64,000 nucleotides of DNA from DSOI01 sp041394885 (GTDB lineage: Bacteria > Acidobacteriota > Terriglobia > Bryobacterales > Bryobacteraceae), in the NCBI GenBank assembly GCA_041394885.1, contig JAWKHI010000007.1, positions 1 to 64,000 of the forward strand, written 5' to 3'. Position numbers and translations under genes: made by a program. A model generated the notes under the pieces. That model searched no databases. It was not told where the DNA came from and saw only the letters and a program-made list of their open reading frames with translations. This document shows, in pieces, positions 38,291-48,253 of this stretch; the first letter of the stretch is position 1; each line of letters begins with the position of its first letter.

Positions 38291-39463
38291 CTAGAGGATG
38301 CGGACCAATTCCTGCTGCATTTCACCGGTGACGAAGGCCTGCCCCTCTCCCACGTACATGTCGACTTCGCTCCGAATTCCGAACCGGTCCAGATAGATAC
38401 CGGGTTCGATGGAGAAGCAGGTGCCCGGGATGAGACTGCGCTCGTCGTGGGTTTCGAGATTATCCATGTTCGCGCCGGTGCCATGCACATCGCGGCCAAT
38501 GGAATGACCGGTGCGATGGACGAACCATTCGCCGTAGCCGGCAGCGGCGATGTGCGAACGAGCGGCATCGTCCACCTGAAAGCCGGCCATCGGCGTCCCG
38601 GCGGCGGCGCCCTGTTCCACAAACGCTATGGCCGCGTCCCGGGCTCCGGCGACAATCGAGAAAACGTTGTTGACATCGGTGGGAACATCGCCAGTGAAGC
38701 CCGTCCAGGTGATGTCGTAGAAGACGGCATCGGGATCCGTAGCGAGTTTGGCCCAAAGATCAATGAGCACGACATCGCCGCGTTGGATGGCGCGATGACG
38801 ATCCGCGGTGGGCTCATAGTGGGGATTGGCGGCATTCTCGTTGACGCCGACGATAGGGCCGTGATCGGTAAACAGGCCGTCTCTCTCGAACGCCTGGAGG
38901 ATGAAGTTCTTGATATCGAACTCGGTGACGGCATGGCCTCCGGCGAGGCGCGCGCCGACCTCACGGAAAGCGGCGCGGCGAATGGCGTCCACGCGGCGGC
39001 CCGCCTCGCGATGGGTTTCGAGCTGGTGAGCGGTCCAGCGGGCTTCAAAGAGCTGGATCAGGTCCGCCGAGGTGACCACGTCCACACCGAGGCCGCGGAT
39101 GAGTTCGACCGTCCCTGCATCCACCATGGAAACGTAGGGCACGGCGTTGTTGGCTGAATACTGCATGGCGACGCGGCGGCATCCATCGAGCATGGTCCGC
39201 AATCCGTCGAGCTGCGTTTGCCAGCTGGAGTAGACGGCATGCACGCCAGGAACCGCGTCGAGCATGTTGGGCTCGATGCGGTGGACGAGGGCAAGAGGTT
39301 CTCCAGTGGCGGGAATCAGGTAGTACCAGCGCCGGGTGGGAATGCGAGCGGCGGAAAAGCCGAGGATCCGGTAGGCGAGCGGGTCCCGCACATGATGGTC
39401 ATAGAACAACCATCCGTCCAGGCCAAAATCGCGGAGCGCTTTCTGAATCTCAGTTACCTGCAT
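38291..39463 (-). CDS. M24-family Xaa-Pro peptidase
   Basis: 390 residues from ATG 39463. Creatinase N-terminal domain (LDGWLFYDHHVRDP) and a pita-bread catalytic domain with all five metal ligands: the Asp pair in VLIDLWAKL and FYDITWTG, His in HRTGHSIGRDVHG, Glu in FSIEPGIY and Glu in IRSEVDMYV. Likely an aminopeptidase acting on Xaa-Pro bonds. Its start overlaps the end of the symporter gene by 14 bases, suggesting peptide use and transport are expressed together. Confidence 0.9.
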   Translation of the reverse strand: MQVTEIQKALRDFGLDGWLFYDHHVRDPLAYRILGFSAARIPTRRWYYLIPATGEPLALVHRIEPNMLDAVPGVHAVYSSWQTQLDGLRTMLDGCRRVAMQYSANNAVPYVSMVDAGTVELIRGLGVDVVTSADLIQLFEARWTAHQLETHREAGRRVDAIRRAAFREVGARLAGGHAVTEFDIKNFILQAFERDGLFTDHGPIVGVNENAANPHYEPTADRHRAIQRGDVVLIDLWAKLATDPDAVFYDITWTGFTGDVPTDVNNVFSIVAGARDAAIAFVEQGAAAGTPMAGFQVDDAARSHIAAAGYGEWFVHRTGHSIGRDVHGTGANMDNLETHDERSLIPGTCFSIEPGIYLDRFGIRSEVDMYVGEGQAFVTGEMQQELVRIL

Positions 39464-40853
39464 GGGACTCCTCAAAGAAGGGGTTTACCTTTTCCGGCGG
39501 TGGCGGAGCCGTGGCCAGGCTCACACCCACCAAGCCGATCAATGACGCGGCCAAGGCCGGATAGACGGCATCCAGCCAATGGCCAGACAACTGCCATCCT
39601 ACGGTAACCACTGTGCCGAGGGCGATGGACGCGATGGCGCCGGCTGTATTGGCGCGCCGCCAGAAGAAGACAGCCAAGACCGCCGGTGTCACCGCGGCGC
39701 CGTAAACCGTGTAAGCATAGAGCGCGGCCTTGAGAATCGATTCAAAGTGCGACGCCTGCAGCAACGCGAAAAGACCCAACCCGACGATGATCAACCGGGA
39801 GGCCAACAGCGTGGTTCGCTCACCGGCCCCTGGATTGAGGAAGCGCACATAGACGTCATGGATGAGGTTGGTGGCCGGAGAGAAAAGATAGTTGTTCGCG
39901 GTAGAGATGACTTTGGCGAAAATGCCGCCGAGAAGGATCGCGCCAACGAGCGGCGGCAGACCGAGCCGGGCCGTGACGGGAAGGATCTCACGCGGATTGT
40001 CGATGGTGAACTTGCTGGAACCAACCACGGCCACCGTGATCAGCAACGTCTCGAGCAACAGCGTGCCGGCGATCCAGCCGACCACGGCGAGGTTCGCGTC
40101 GCGCTCGGAACGGGCGGAAAAGAACTTCTGGTACATGCCCTGATTGCCAACCAGCAGCAGCGCGGTGGGGAGCAAGTAGCCGAGAGCCTCATGGACGGAG
40201 AGGGGCCCGAACACCGTGAAATGGTTCGCCGGCAGAGTATTGCGCACGTGCTCCCATCCGCCGACGTCGGAAAGCAGCAGCGGCAGCGAGACGATCACGA
40301 TCAAGGTGACCATCGCGCCGATCAACAGATCCATGTAGGCTACCGAGGCCATGCCGGCCGCGGCGGTGAAGGTGATGACAAACCCGGCGATGATATACAT
40401 CCCTAAAGTTCTGTCTAATTCTGGGAAAATCAAGTGCAATATGTCACCGCCGCCCTTGAACTGATAGCTTGTGATGACGGTGTAGGAGATCACGATGGCA
40501 ATGGTGCCGAGCAGACGAGCCACTGAATTGTACCGGTTCTCCAGCAGGTCCGGCACGGTGAACTGGGCAAAACGGCGTGCGCGGCCGGCGATGAAATAAA
40601 TGAGGACGAGCCCGAGCCATCCGCCGGCGGGCTGCCATAGCGCGGCAAAGCCATTCTTATAGGCATTCTCTCCGCCAGCGAACAGACTGCCTGCGCCGAT
40701 CCAGGATGACAACAACGTGAACACGAGCACCGGCCAAGGCAGGGAGCGTCCAGCGAGGAGGAAGTCCGTCCGGTTGCGGATGGTGAGCGTCTTGTACAGG
40801 GTGACGCTGGCCAGCGCCAGCACTACCATTCCCAACACTACGGCGTAGATCAT
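39450..40853 (-). CDS. sodium:solute symporter family protein
   Basis: 467 residues with about 13 hydrophobic membrane segments. SSS-family features: TDFLLAGRSLPWPVLVFTLL, SSWIGAGSLFAGGENAYKNG, RFAQFTVPDLLENRY, and GGIFAKVISTANNYLFSPAT. The substrate cannot be assigned; proline or another small organic solute is usual. It overlaps the ABC ATPase by four bases (ATGA) and the peptidase gene by 14. Confidence 0.9.
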   Translation of the reverse strand: MIYAVVLGMVVLALASVTLYKTLTIRNRTDFLLAGRSLPWPVLVFTLLSSWIGAGSLFAGGENAYKNGFAALWQPAGGWLGLVLIYFIAGRARRFAQFTVPDLLENRYNSVARLLGTIAIVISYTVITSYQFKGGGDILHLIFPELDRTLGMYIIAGFVITFTAAAGMASVAYMDLLIGAMVTLIVIVSLPLLLSDVGGWEHVRNTLPANHFTVFGPLSVHEALGYLLPTALLLVGNQGMYQKFFSARSERDANLAVVGWIAGTLLLETLLITVAVVGSSKFTIDNPREILPVTARLGLPPLVGAILLGGIFAKVISTANNYLFSPATNLIHDVYVRFLNPGAGERTTLLASRLIIVGLGLFALLQASHFESILKAALYAYTVYGAAVTPAVLAVFFWRRANTAGAIASIALGTVVTVGWQLSGHWLDAVYPALAASLIGLVGVSLATAPPPPEKVNPFFEESHAGN

Positions 40854-42043
40854 ACCCTTGCTTTCTCTTTTCGCCGGACCGCGATGGAGACGGGCAGGCT
40901 CACAACGCCCGCGGTGGCGCGATCATCAACGACGGTGAAGGCGAGCACACCGTCCAACCACTCCTGGCTCGATCCATCCCAGTTCTGCACCGCGGCGGTG
41001 ATGGTGTATTCCTGCTGGGTGAGGAGGCATTCGAGATCGAAATCAACTTGAACGACTTCCCCCGGCTCGAACTTTCCCAACGTGCGGCCCTCCACTCTCG
41101 TATTGGTCCCGAACACATCCATCCCCAAGCGGTTCCTGATCAGTATACCGACGATGGGATCCTGGGTCGGATGTGCGAACTCGGCCTCGACGCGCACGGT
41201 GATACGGCGGCCGCGTTGGATCGCGTCTGTGGTGGCGCCGCCCGAGTCCAGGAGATGCACACCGAGAATACGGCTGGTGCCGTCGCCATGGCGGTAGGAG
41301 GCGGGGAGATTGCCGGCGGCGCGAGAGTCCTGGTGACCCTGCCACTGGTGGACGAGGCCAATATATCGATTGACGATATCTTCGGGCTTGCCGTCGGCCT
41401 CAACGGCCCCGTTGAGCATGAGGACCGCGCGGTCGGCGAGACGCTTCACGAGGCCAAGGTCATGGGAGACGAATAGAACCGTGGTCCCACTGTTCTTCAG
41501 TTCTTCGAATTTCCGCAGGCAACGCCCGGCAAAGATGGCGTCGCCGACGGCGAGTGCCTCGTCGACGATGAGGATGTCGGGGTCGACATGAATGGCGCCG
41601 GCGAAGGCGAGCCGGACGTACATCCCACTGGAGTATTCCTTTACCGGGCGGTCCATGTACTGGCCAATGCCGGCGAAGGCTTCGATTTGAGGTAGCCGCG
41701 ATTGCATGTCGTGCCTCGGGATACCGAGCACTTCGCTGTTGAGCAGGATGTTCTCGCGGCCAGAGACTTCCGGGTTGAATCCGGCGCCGAGTTCGAGCAA
41801 GGCGGCGATGCGGCCTTGTGCGAGAACACGGCCTCGCGTGGGCTGAAGAATACCGCTGATGAGTTGCAGGAGGGTGCTTTTGCCGGAACCATTGGGGCCG
41901 ACGATCGCGAGAAACTCGCCGCGTTCGGCACGGAGCGAAACGTCGCGAATGGCCCAGAACTCGCGCCCGGGGCGGCCGAGAAGCCGTTCCCAGGGGCGAT
42001 CATAGAGCATGTAGCGCTTGGAAAGCTTTTGAAGAATCAACAC
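40850..42043 (-). CDS. polysaccharide-type ABC transporter ATPase (Wzt-like)
   Basis: 397 residues. ATPase with Walker A GPNGSGKST, AALLELGAGFNPEVSGRENI typical of the polysaccharide/teichoic-acid export class, signature YSSGMYVRLAFA and Walker B DILIVDEALAVGD. The C-terminal 150 residues form a beta-sandwich-like Wzt C-terminal domain (RITVRVEAEF, GILIRNRLGMDVFGTNT, YTITAAVQNWDG) that in Wzt binds the capped O-antigen chain. No permease (Wzm) is adjacent; instead a symporter follows, so the partner must be elsewhere. Confidence 0.9.
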   Translation of the reverse strand: MLILQKLSKRYMLYDRPWERLLGRPGREFWAIRDVSLRAERGEFLAIVGPNGSGKSTLLQLISGILQPTRGRVLAQGRIAALLELGAGFNPEVSGRENILLNSEVLGIPRHDMQSRLPQIEAFAGIGQYMDRPVKEYSSGMYVRLAFAGAIHVDPDILIVDEALAVGDAIFAGRCLRKFEELKNSGTTVLFVSHDLGLVKRLADRAVLMLNGAVEADGKPEDIVNRYIGLVHQWQGHQDSRAAGNLPASYRHGDGTSRILGVHLLDSGGATTDAIQRGRRITVRVEAEFAHPTQDPIVGILIRNRLGMDVFGTNTRVEGRTLGKFEPGEVVQVDFDLECLLTQQEYTITAAVQNWDGSSQEWLDGVLAFTVVDDRATAGVVSLPVSIAVRRKEKARV

Positions 42044-42286
42044 TTCTCCTCCAGACTACTCTGTTCTTCGAACCCGCTGGACAGCGATTGCAAGGCGGGG
42101 AGCGACGATAACACTTGTTTGCCTAATTTAAGACAGAATATATACCTAATTCTATCTAACGATTGATCGTTTTTACTCCGATATCAAGACAGACGGCAGG
42201 CAAGCGCCGCCCGGCCGCCTGCAACCGTTCAACGAGCGAGACGCCTTTGCACGCCGGACGGAACACCGATCGCAAGGAAAGCCAAA

Positions 42287-44971
42287 ATGGAAGACCAGGA
42301 AATAGTCAACGAGTTCCTTATCGAGAGCAGCGAGAATCTGGCGCGGTTGGACCAGGAAATGGTCGAGTTGGAGCAGAGGCCTGCGGACGGGCAGCTGCTG
42401 GCGAGCATCTTCCGCACGATCCACACAATCAAGGGCACTTGCGGCTTCCTCGGGTTTCACATTCTGGAGGCCGTGACGCACCACGCTGAGAACCTGCTCA
42501 GTCAGGTGCGGAACGGAGAACGTCCTCTGACGGCGGAACTGGTCTCGCTGGTTCTCGAGACTGTGGATGCCACCAAACAGGAGTTGCTGAGCATCGAGCA
42601 GTCGGGGCAGGAAAGCGGTGACCCGCATCAGGAACTGCGGAACCGATTGGAACGTGCTTGCGCGATGGCCGCCGGGCCGGCGGAAGCCGCGCAGCCGGTG
42701 GAAGCCACGAAGCCGGAAGCCGCGCAGCCGGCGGAAGCGCCGCACGACGAGATATCGGCCGTGGTGGCCTCGATGGATCCGGCGCCCGAGCTATCAGAAC
42801 GCCCGCCGCACCCCGACAACCAGAGCGAGGCGCAGGCCGGCGGACGGGGACCGTCGGTGGCCGATGCGACCATCCGGGTGGACATCGGGCTGCTGGACCG
42901 CCTGATGAATCTGGTTGGAGAGCTTGTGCTGGCGCGCAACCAGATCCTGCAGTACGGCAGCCGGCTCGAAGACACGCAATTCAGCGCCACCACCCAACGC
43001 CTGAACCTCATCACCACACAATTGCAGGAAGGCGTGATGAAGACCCGGATGCAGCCGATCGGGATGGTTTGGAACAAGCTGCCACGGGTGGTCCGCGATC
43101 TGGCTTCGTCATGTGGCAAGCAGATCCAACTCGAGATGGACGGCGCCGACACGGAACTGGATAAGAGCATCATCGAGGCGATCAAGGACCCGCTCACCCA
43201 TATCGTTCGCAACTGCTGCGATCACGGAATCGAAACGCCCGCGGTCCGGCAGGGACGAGGCAAACACGCCACCGGCACGCTGAGTCTGCGCGCTTTCCAT
43301 GAAGGCGGCCAGGTCATCATCGAGATTCTCGACGACGGCGGCGGAATCGACCCTGAGAAGTTGAAGGCGCGAGCGGTCCAGAAGGGTCTCATCCGGCCTG
43401 AGCAGGCCGAGCGGATGAGCGAGCGGGAAGCGCTGCACCTGATCTTCGCACCGGGTTTTTCGACGGCCGAAAAAGTTACCAACATCAGCGGCCGGGGCGT
43501 GGGTATGGATGTGGTCAAGACCAACATCGAAAAGATTGGCGGGTCCGTGGACCTGCAGTCCAAGCCCGGCGAGGGCACCACGGTGAAACTGAAGATTCCG
43601 CTTACCCTCGCCATCATCCCCGGCCTGGTGGTGTCGAGCGGTGGGGAGCGGTTCGTGATTCCGCAGGTCAGCCTGCTCGAACTGCTGCGCCTGGAGGGCG
43701 CCGCGGGGCGCAAGATGATCGAAGCCATTCACGGGGCGCCTGTATACCGGCGGCGCGGTTCGCTGCTGCCGATCGCCTATTTGAATGAGGTGCTCCGGCT
43801 TCCCGGATCGGGCTCCACCGCCCCTCCCGATGGAGACCTCGACGACCATGTCATCAACATCGTGGTGCTTCAGGCCGAAGATCGCCAGTTCGGGCTGGTG
43901 GTGGACTCGATCTCGGACACGCAAGAGATCGTGGTCAAGCCGCTCGGCAAACAGCTAAAAGGACTGACGTGCTACGCCGGGGCCACAATCATGGGCGACG
44001 GGCGCGTGGCGTTGATACTCGACGTGGTGGGCATCGGTCTGCGGAGCGGAGTTTTGGCCGAACACCGGACCGGCGCCTCGACCCGCGACACTCACGAAGA
44101 GCGCGGCGGCGAGCCCAAACAGGCCGTGCTGCTGTTCCGTGCCGGGTCCTTCGAGCGGCTCGCAGTGCCTCTCTCACTGGTGGCGCGACTGGAGGAGTTC
44201 CCCCAGTCGCGCATCGAACAGGCATCCGGACGCAATGTGATCCAATACCGGGGTAACATTCTGCCGCTCATTGACTTCGGCAATTCGTATCCATCGCCGG
44301 TCCGCCATTCGGCCGAAGATCCGGGACAGGACACCGAGACGCTGGTTCAGGCGATTGTCTTCTCAGAGGGTGACCAACAGGTCGGGCTCGTGGTGGACCG
44401 CATTCTCGACATCGTCGAGGATCAAGTTTCGGTTCGTACCGAGACGCGGCATCCGGGGCTGCTGGGCTCGGCGGTGGTGGGCGGCAAGATCACCGACTTC
44501 GTCGACCTGCCGGGCATTCTTGCCCAAAGCGGCGACAACCTGTTGACGGGCGGCAGCCAGTCCCGCCGACTGCGAGTACTCGTATTCGATCCATCGCCGT
44601 TTGGGCGCGGCGTCGTCCGCAGCTACCTGGATATGGCCGGGCACCACACGTTGGAAGCGGGTTCGGAGTCCGACGCGATAGCGATCGCCAACGCCCACTT
44701 GCTCGACGCGGCGTTGGTGTCGACGCGAGTGCTGGCCGGGGGCAAAGCAGACCGCTTCCTCGAACGGCTGCGGCACGCGCAAGGGACCCAGCCGATCCCA
44801 GTGATCGCGCTCACCGAGCCCGATGGCGGACAAAGCCCCACCCAGGATTGGCTGGCCGGCCAACTGTCCAAGTATGACCGGGATGGCATGCTGGCATCGC
44901 TCGACCAGCTGGCGCAGGCGGTAAAGCCGGGTGGGAGTGCGGAACGGATCGAGACCGCCGCCTTGGCCTAG
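42287..44971 (+). CDS. cheA: CheA-type histidine kinase with two CheW-like domains and a degenerate receiver
   Basis: 894 residues. HPt domain with FRTIHTIKGTCGFLGF (phospho-His46); a low-complexity linker with a short repeat; dimerisation helices (RLMNLVGELVLARNQIL); HATPase with HIVRNCCDHGIE, ILDDGGGIDP, GRGVGMDVV and SKPGEGTTV; a CheW-like domain (about 470-610) and a second one (about 625-755: VLLFRAGSFERLAVPL, GLVVDRILDIVED). The last 110 residues have a receiver fold, but the phospho-acceptor Asp is replaced (AALVSTRV) and the N-terminal acidic pair is incomplete, so it should not be phosphorylated. No P2 domain for CheY/CheB binding is apparent. First gene of the chemosensory operon. 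Confidence 0.93.
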   Translation: MEDQEIVNEFLIESSENLARLDQEMVELEQRPADGQLLASIFRTIHTIKGTCGFLGFHILEAVTHHAENLLSQVRNGERPLTAELVSLVLETVDATKQELLSIEQSGQESGDPHQELRNRLERACAMAAGPAEAAQPVEATKPEAAQPAEAPHDEISAVVASMDPAPELSERPPHPDNQSEAQAGGRGPSVADATIRVDIGLLDRLMNLVGELVLARNQILQYGSRLEDTQFSATTQRLNLITTQLQEGVMKTRMQPIGMVWNKLPRVVRDLASSCGKQIQLEMDGADTELDKSIIEAIKDPLTHIVRNCCDHGIETPAVRQGRGKHATGTLSLRAFHEGGQVIIEILDDGGGIDPEKLKARAVQKGLIRPEQAERMSEREALHLIFAPGFSTAEKVTNISGRGVGMDVVKTNIEKIGGSVDLQSKPGEGTTVKLKIPLTLAIIPGLVVSSGGERFVIPQVSLLELLRLEGAAGRKMIEAIHGAPVYRRRGSLLPIAYLNEVLRLPGSGSTAPPDGDLDDHVINIVVLQAEDRQFGLVVDSISDTQEIVVKPLGKQLKGLTCYAGATIMGDGRVALILDVVGIGLRSGVLAEHRTGASTRDTHEERGGEPKQAVLLFRAGSFERLAVPLSLVARLEEFPQSRIEQASGRNVIQYRGNILPLIDFGNSYPSPVRHSAEDPGQDTETLVQAIVFSEGDQQVGLVVDRILDIVEDQVSVRTETRHPGLLGSAVVGGKITDFVDLPGILAQSGDNLLTGGSQSRRLRVLVFDPSPFGRGVVRSYLDMAGHHTLEAGSESDAIAIANAHLLDAALVSTRVLAGGKADRFLERLRHAQGTQPIPVIALTEPDGGQSPTQDWLAGQLSKYDRDGMLASLDQLAQAVKPGGSAERIETAALA
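42682..42732 (+). repeat. short in-frame repeat in the CheA linker
   Basis: GGAAGCCGCGCAGCCGG occurs at 42682-42698 and 42715-42731 with a related 15-base unit between. It encodes an EAAQP/EATKP-rich linker; such repeats can change copy number without disturbing the frame. Confidence 0.6.
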
Positions 44972-45071
44972 TCAGTCAGCCGGCGGCGGAGGCCCCCTTT
45001 GGGGCGAGGACGAGCCGGGAGCAGCGAGCTGCACCGGTGCGGGCCATAAGAAGGCTCGGGAGAAAGGAACC

Positions 45072-45530
45072 ATGGAAATGATTGAGCAGAATCCGGGAAC
45101 CAGCCGTCAATACTCGACGTTTTTCGTTGACAATCTCTATTTCGGAATCGACGTCACCGAGGTGCAGGAGGTGCTTCGCACCCAGGAGATGACTCGCGTG
45201 GCGCTGGCTCCGGACGTGATCGAGGGCTTGATCAACCTGCGGGGACAGATCGTAACGGCCATCGACATGCGGCGGCGCCTGAAGCTGCCGGCGCGGCCGG
45301 GCGAAGCCACGCCCATGAACATGGTGGTGCGGTCCGACGACGGTGCGGTGAGCCTGTTGGTGGACGAGATCGGCGACGTGCTGAGCGTGGGTCCGGACAC
45401 CTACGAAGCTCCGCCCGAGAATCTACCGGCCGAGCATAGGGCCCTGATTGAAGCCGTTTACAAGCTCGACAGCCGCCTGCTCCTGGTGCTCAACCGGGAC
45501 CGCGTACTGCAAACGCAATGGGATAGCTAG
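45072..45530 (+). CDS. cheW: CheW-type coupling protein
   Basis: 152 residues from ATG 45072 (AAAGGA upstream). CheW fold features: YSTFFVDNLYFGIDVTEVQE, LINLRGQIVTAIDMRRRL and SLLVDEIGDVLSV. It links receptor and CheA. Located between cheA and the receptor gene. Confidence 0.93.
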   Translation: MEMIEQNPGTSRQYSTFFVDNLYFGIDVTEVQEVLRTQEMTRVALAPDVIEGLINLRGQIVTAIDMRRRLKLPARPGEATPMNMVVRSDDGAVSLLVDEIGDVLSVGPDTYEAPPENLPAEHRALIEAVYKLDSRLLLVLNRDRVLQTQWDS

Positions 45531-45565
45531 CGGGGATACCAGAGACGTTGGAGACCATCACTTCC

Positions 45566-48177
45566 ATGCCGACAAAAACGAAATCGAAGTCCAGGCCGAA
45601 GACGGCAAAGGCCGCCACTGACCGGCGAGCCGCGCCGAAGGCGCCATCCCGCCGGACGGCGACTCTATATTCCCGCCTCGGCGGAGCATCCGCCATAGGC
45701 GCCGCCGTGGACGGATTGTACCGGCGCATCCTTGCCGACCCAGGTCTGATGGGCCTGTTCGAACACACCGCGATCGACAAACTGAAGTCGCAGCAGCGGG
45801 CGTTCCTGGCACAGGCTTTGGGCGGCCCGCGGAACTATCGCGGCGCCGACATGCGCTCGGCGCATGCCAACCTGGCCATCAACCAGACGCAATTCGACGC
45901 GGTGGCGGCGCACCTGATCGACACCCTGGCCGAACTTGCGGTTCCCTCCTCCCTCATTGACGAAGTGGTCGCGATTGCGGCCTCCTTGGCCGGCGACATC
46001 GTCACCGTCCCGGCAAACGTATCCAGAAAGGATTCACCTATGTCCAATTTTCAGCAATCGGACCGTAGCGCCGCCACCGCCGCTCCGGACCTGACTACAA
46101 CCCTCGCTGGCATGCGAGGGGCTTTGGAGGCGTTGGGGACCAATGTGTTCATCGCCGACCGCGACCTCCGCCTGGTCTACATGAACGAGCGGGCACGCCG
46201 GGTGCTCGGCTCCATGCGAGATCAGCTGCAGCAGTCGTTCGGGATCTCGGTCGAGGAGATGATCGGCACTCAGATCGACCGTTTCCACGGCTCACGGGCC
46301 AAACAGATCCGCCGCGTTCTGTCCGACCTCGACAACCTTCCGATCCGGAGCGAGATCCGGCTGGGAGAACTGATCCTGGACCTGAACGTCAACCCGATTG
46401 TCGATGATCGGGGTGAATATTGCGGTCTGGTTGTGAACTGGGAGGAGATCAGCGAAAAGAAGCGGCTGGAACGCAACGCAGCCCGTTCCCAGTCGATGGT
46501 GGAGAACGCGCCCATCAATATGATTCTGGCGTCGCCGGACGGCACGATCCAATACGTCAACCCCACCTCTGTCGAGACGCTTCGCAGGCTCGAAAGCCTG
46601 CTTCCCTGCAAAGCCACGGAACTGGTGGGCCGGTCGGTCGACATCTTTCACAAACATCCCGAGCACCAGCGCCGAATCATCGGCGACCCGAAGAATCTGC
46701 CGCACCGGGCAACGATCCGTCTCGGCGAGGACTCCCTCGATCTGCTAGTGAGCGCCGTCTACGACGAGAAAAAGAATTTCGCCGGCACGATGCTGACCTG
46801 GGAGATCGTTACCGAGAAGCTGCGCCTGGCCCGCGAAGCCGCACAGGCGAAGTCGATGGTCGACAACGCTCCGATCAACATCATGCTGGCCGATCGCGAT
46901 TTCTTCATCCGGTCAATGAATCCGGCAAGCCTAGCCACTCTCAAAAAGATCGAAAACCTGCTGCCGTGCCGGGCCGAAGAAGTGATCGGCAGCAACATCG
47001 ATATCTTCCACAAGCGCCCCGAACATCAACGGCGGCTCCTGGCCGATCCGAAAAACCTGCCGCATCGGGCCAACATCAAACTGGGAGATGAGACGCTCGA
47101 TCTGCTGGTGAGTCCAATCTACGACGAAAAGCGCAACTACATGGGTCCGATGGTCACCTGGGAAGTGATCACCGAACGCGTTGCCGCCGCCGAATGGAGA
47201 AGGAGATGCAGGAGCGCGAGCGCGTCCAGCAACAGGAACTGCAGGACAAAGTCTCGCAGATTTTGGCCGTAGTCGAGGCGGCCGCCGATGGCGATCTGAC
47301 CCGGGAACTCCCCATCCGTGGTACCGACGCGATCGGCAAAATGGGCGAGGGGCTTACGGTATTTCTGTCCAACCTCCGCGACAGCATGACTCAAATCACT
47401 CAGAACGCGCAGCAACTGAGCGCCTCGGCCGAGCAGTTGTCTGCCATCAGCCAACAGATGACTTCGAACTCGGAGGAAACAGCCAGCCAGGCCAACGTGG
47501 TCTCGGCAGCCAGCGAACAGGTGTCGAGCAACGTCGGCATCGTGGCGACCGGGTCAGAGGAGATGCTGGCTTCGATCCGCGAAATCTCCAAGAGCGCAGC
47601 CGAGAGCGCCAGAATCGCTCAGAACGCGGTGACGGTTGCCGAAGGAACAATACCGATTCAAGTTGGGTGACTGGAGCCTGGAAATCGGGAAGGTGATCAA
47701 AGTCATCACCCGATCGCCCAGCAGACGAACTTGCTGGCGCTGAATGCCACCATCGAAGCGGCGCGTGCCGGTGAAGCAGGCAAGGGTTTCGCCGTGGTCG
47801 CCAACGAGGTGAAAGAACTGGCAAAAGAAACGGCCAAAGCGACCGAAGAGATCAGTCAGAAGATCGAGGCCATCCAAGGCGACACCAAGGGAGCCGTGGA
47901 AGCGATTGCGAACATCGGACAGATTATCAATCAGGTGAATGACATCTCCAACACAATCGCCTCGGCGGTGGAAGAGCAAACGGCGACCACCAATGAGATC
48001 GGGCGAAACCTCAGCGAAGCTTCCAAAGGCGTCGGGGAGATTGCGCGCAACATCAGCGGTGTGGCCGTGGCAGCACGCAGCACCACCGAGGGCGCGTCCG
48101 ACACACAGTCGGCAGCCCGCGCACTCAGCCAGATGGCCGCCGAACTGCAAGGCCTGGTGGGCCGATTCAAGGTCTGA
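45566..48177 (+). pseudogene. truncated-haemoglobin + 3 PAS + methyl-accepting receptor, frameshifted in the signalling part
   Basis: The frame from ATG 45566 runs without a stop to 47272. After a basic leader comes a group-I truncated haemoglobin domain (about 33-145): LYSRLGGASAIGAAVDGLYR, QQRAFLAQALGG and DMRSAHANLAI, with the proximal His near residue 100. Three PAS domains follow (NVFIADRDLRLVYMN; NMILASPDGTIQYVNP; NIMLADRDFFIRSMNP), the last two sharing FHK-PEHQRR and DPKNLPHRA. The methyl-accepting part continues in other frames: EKEMQERERVQQQELQDKV from about 47196, a broken stretch at 47650-47725, then QQTNLLALNATIEAARAGEA to the end at 48177. One frame change is repaired by one added A at 47204. 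No membrane segment, so a soluble receptor. Confidence 0.8.
46027..46042 (+). promoter_or_regulatory. internal ribosome site and ATG inside the globin-receptor gene
   Basis: AAAGGA (46027-46032), a 7-base spacer and ATG 46040 lie in frame exactly at the end of the haemoglobin domain. Translation from here would give a receptor without globin. Confidence 0.4.
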
Positions 48178-48253
48178 GGCCACAAGTGCCAGCGGCAGCG
48201 CCGGGCGCGGCTCAAACCCGTCTCCCGGCGCTAGGCCGCACCCACGAGATACG

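Noticed and set aside
47666..47670. TGA in the chemoreceptor as a selenocysteine codon
   Set aside because: The protein continues in a different frame after this point, so it is a frameshift stop.
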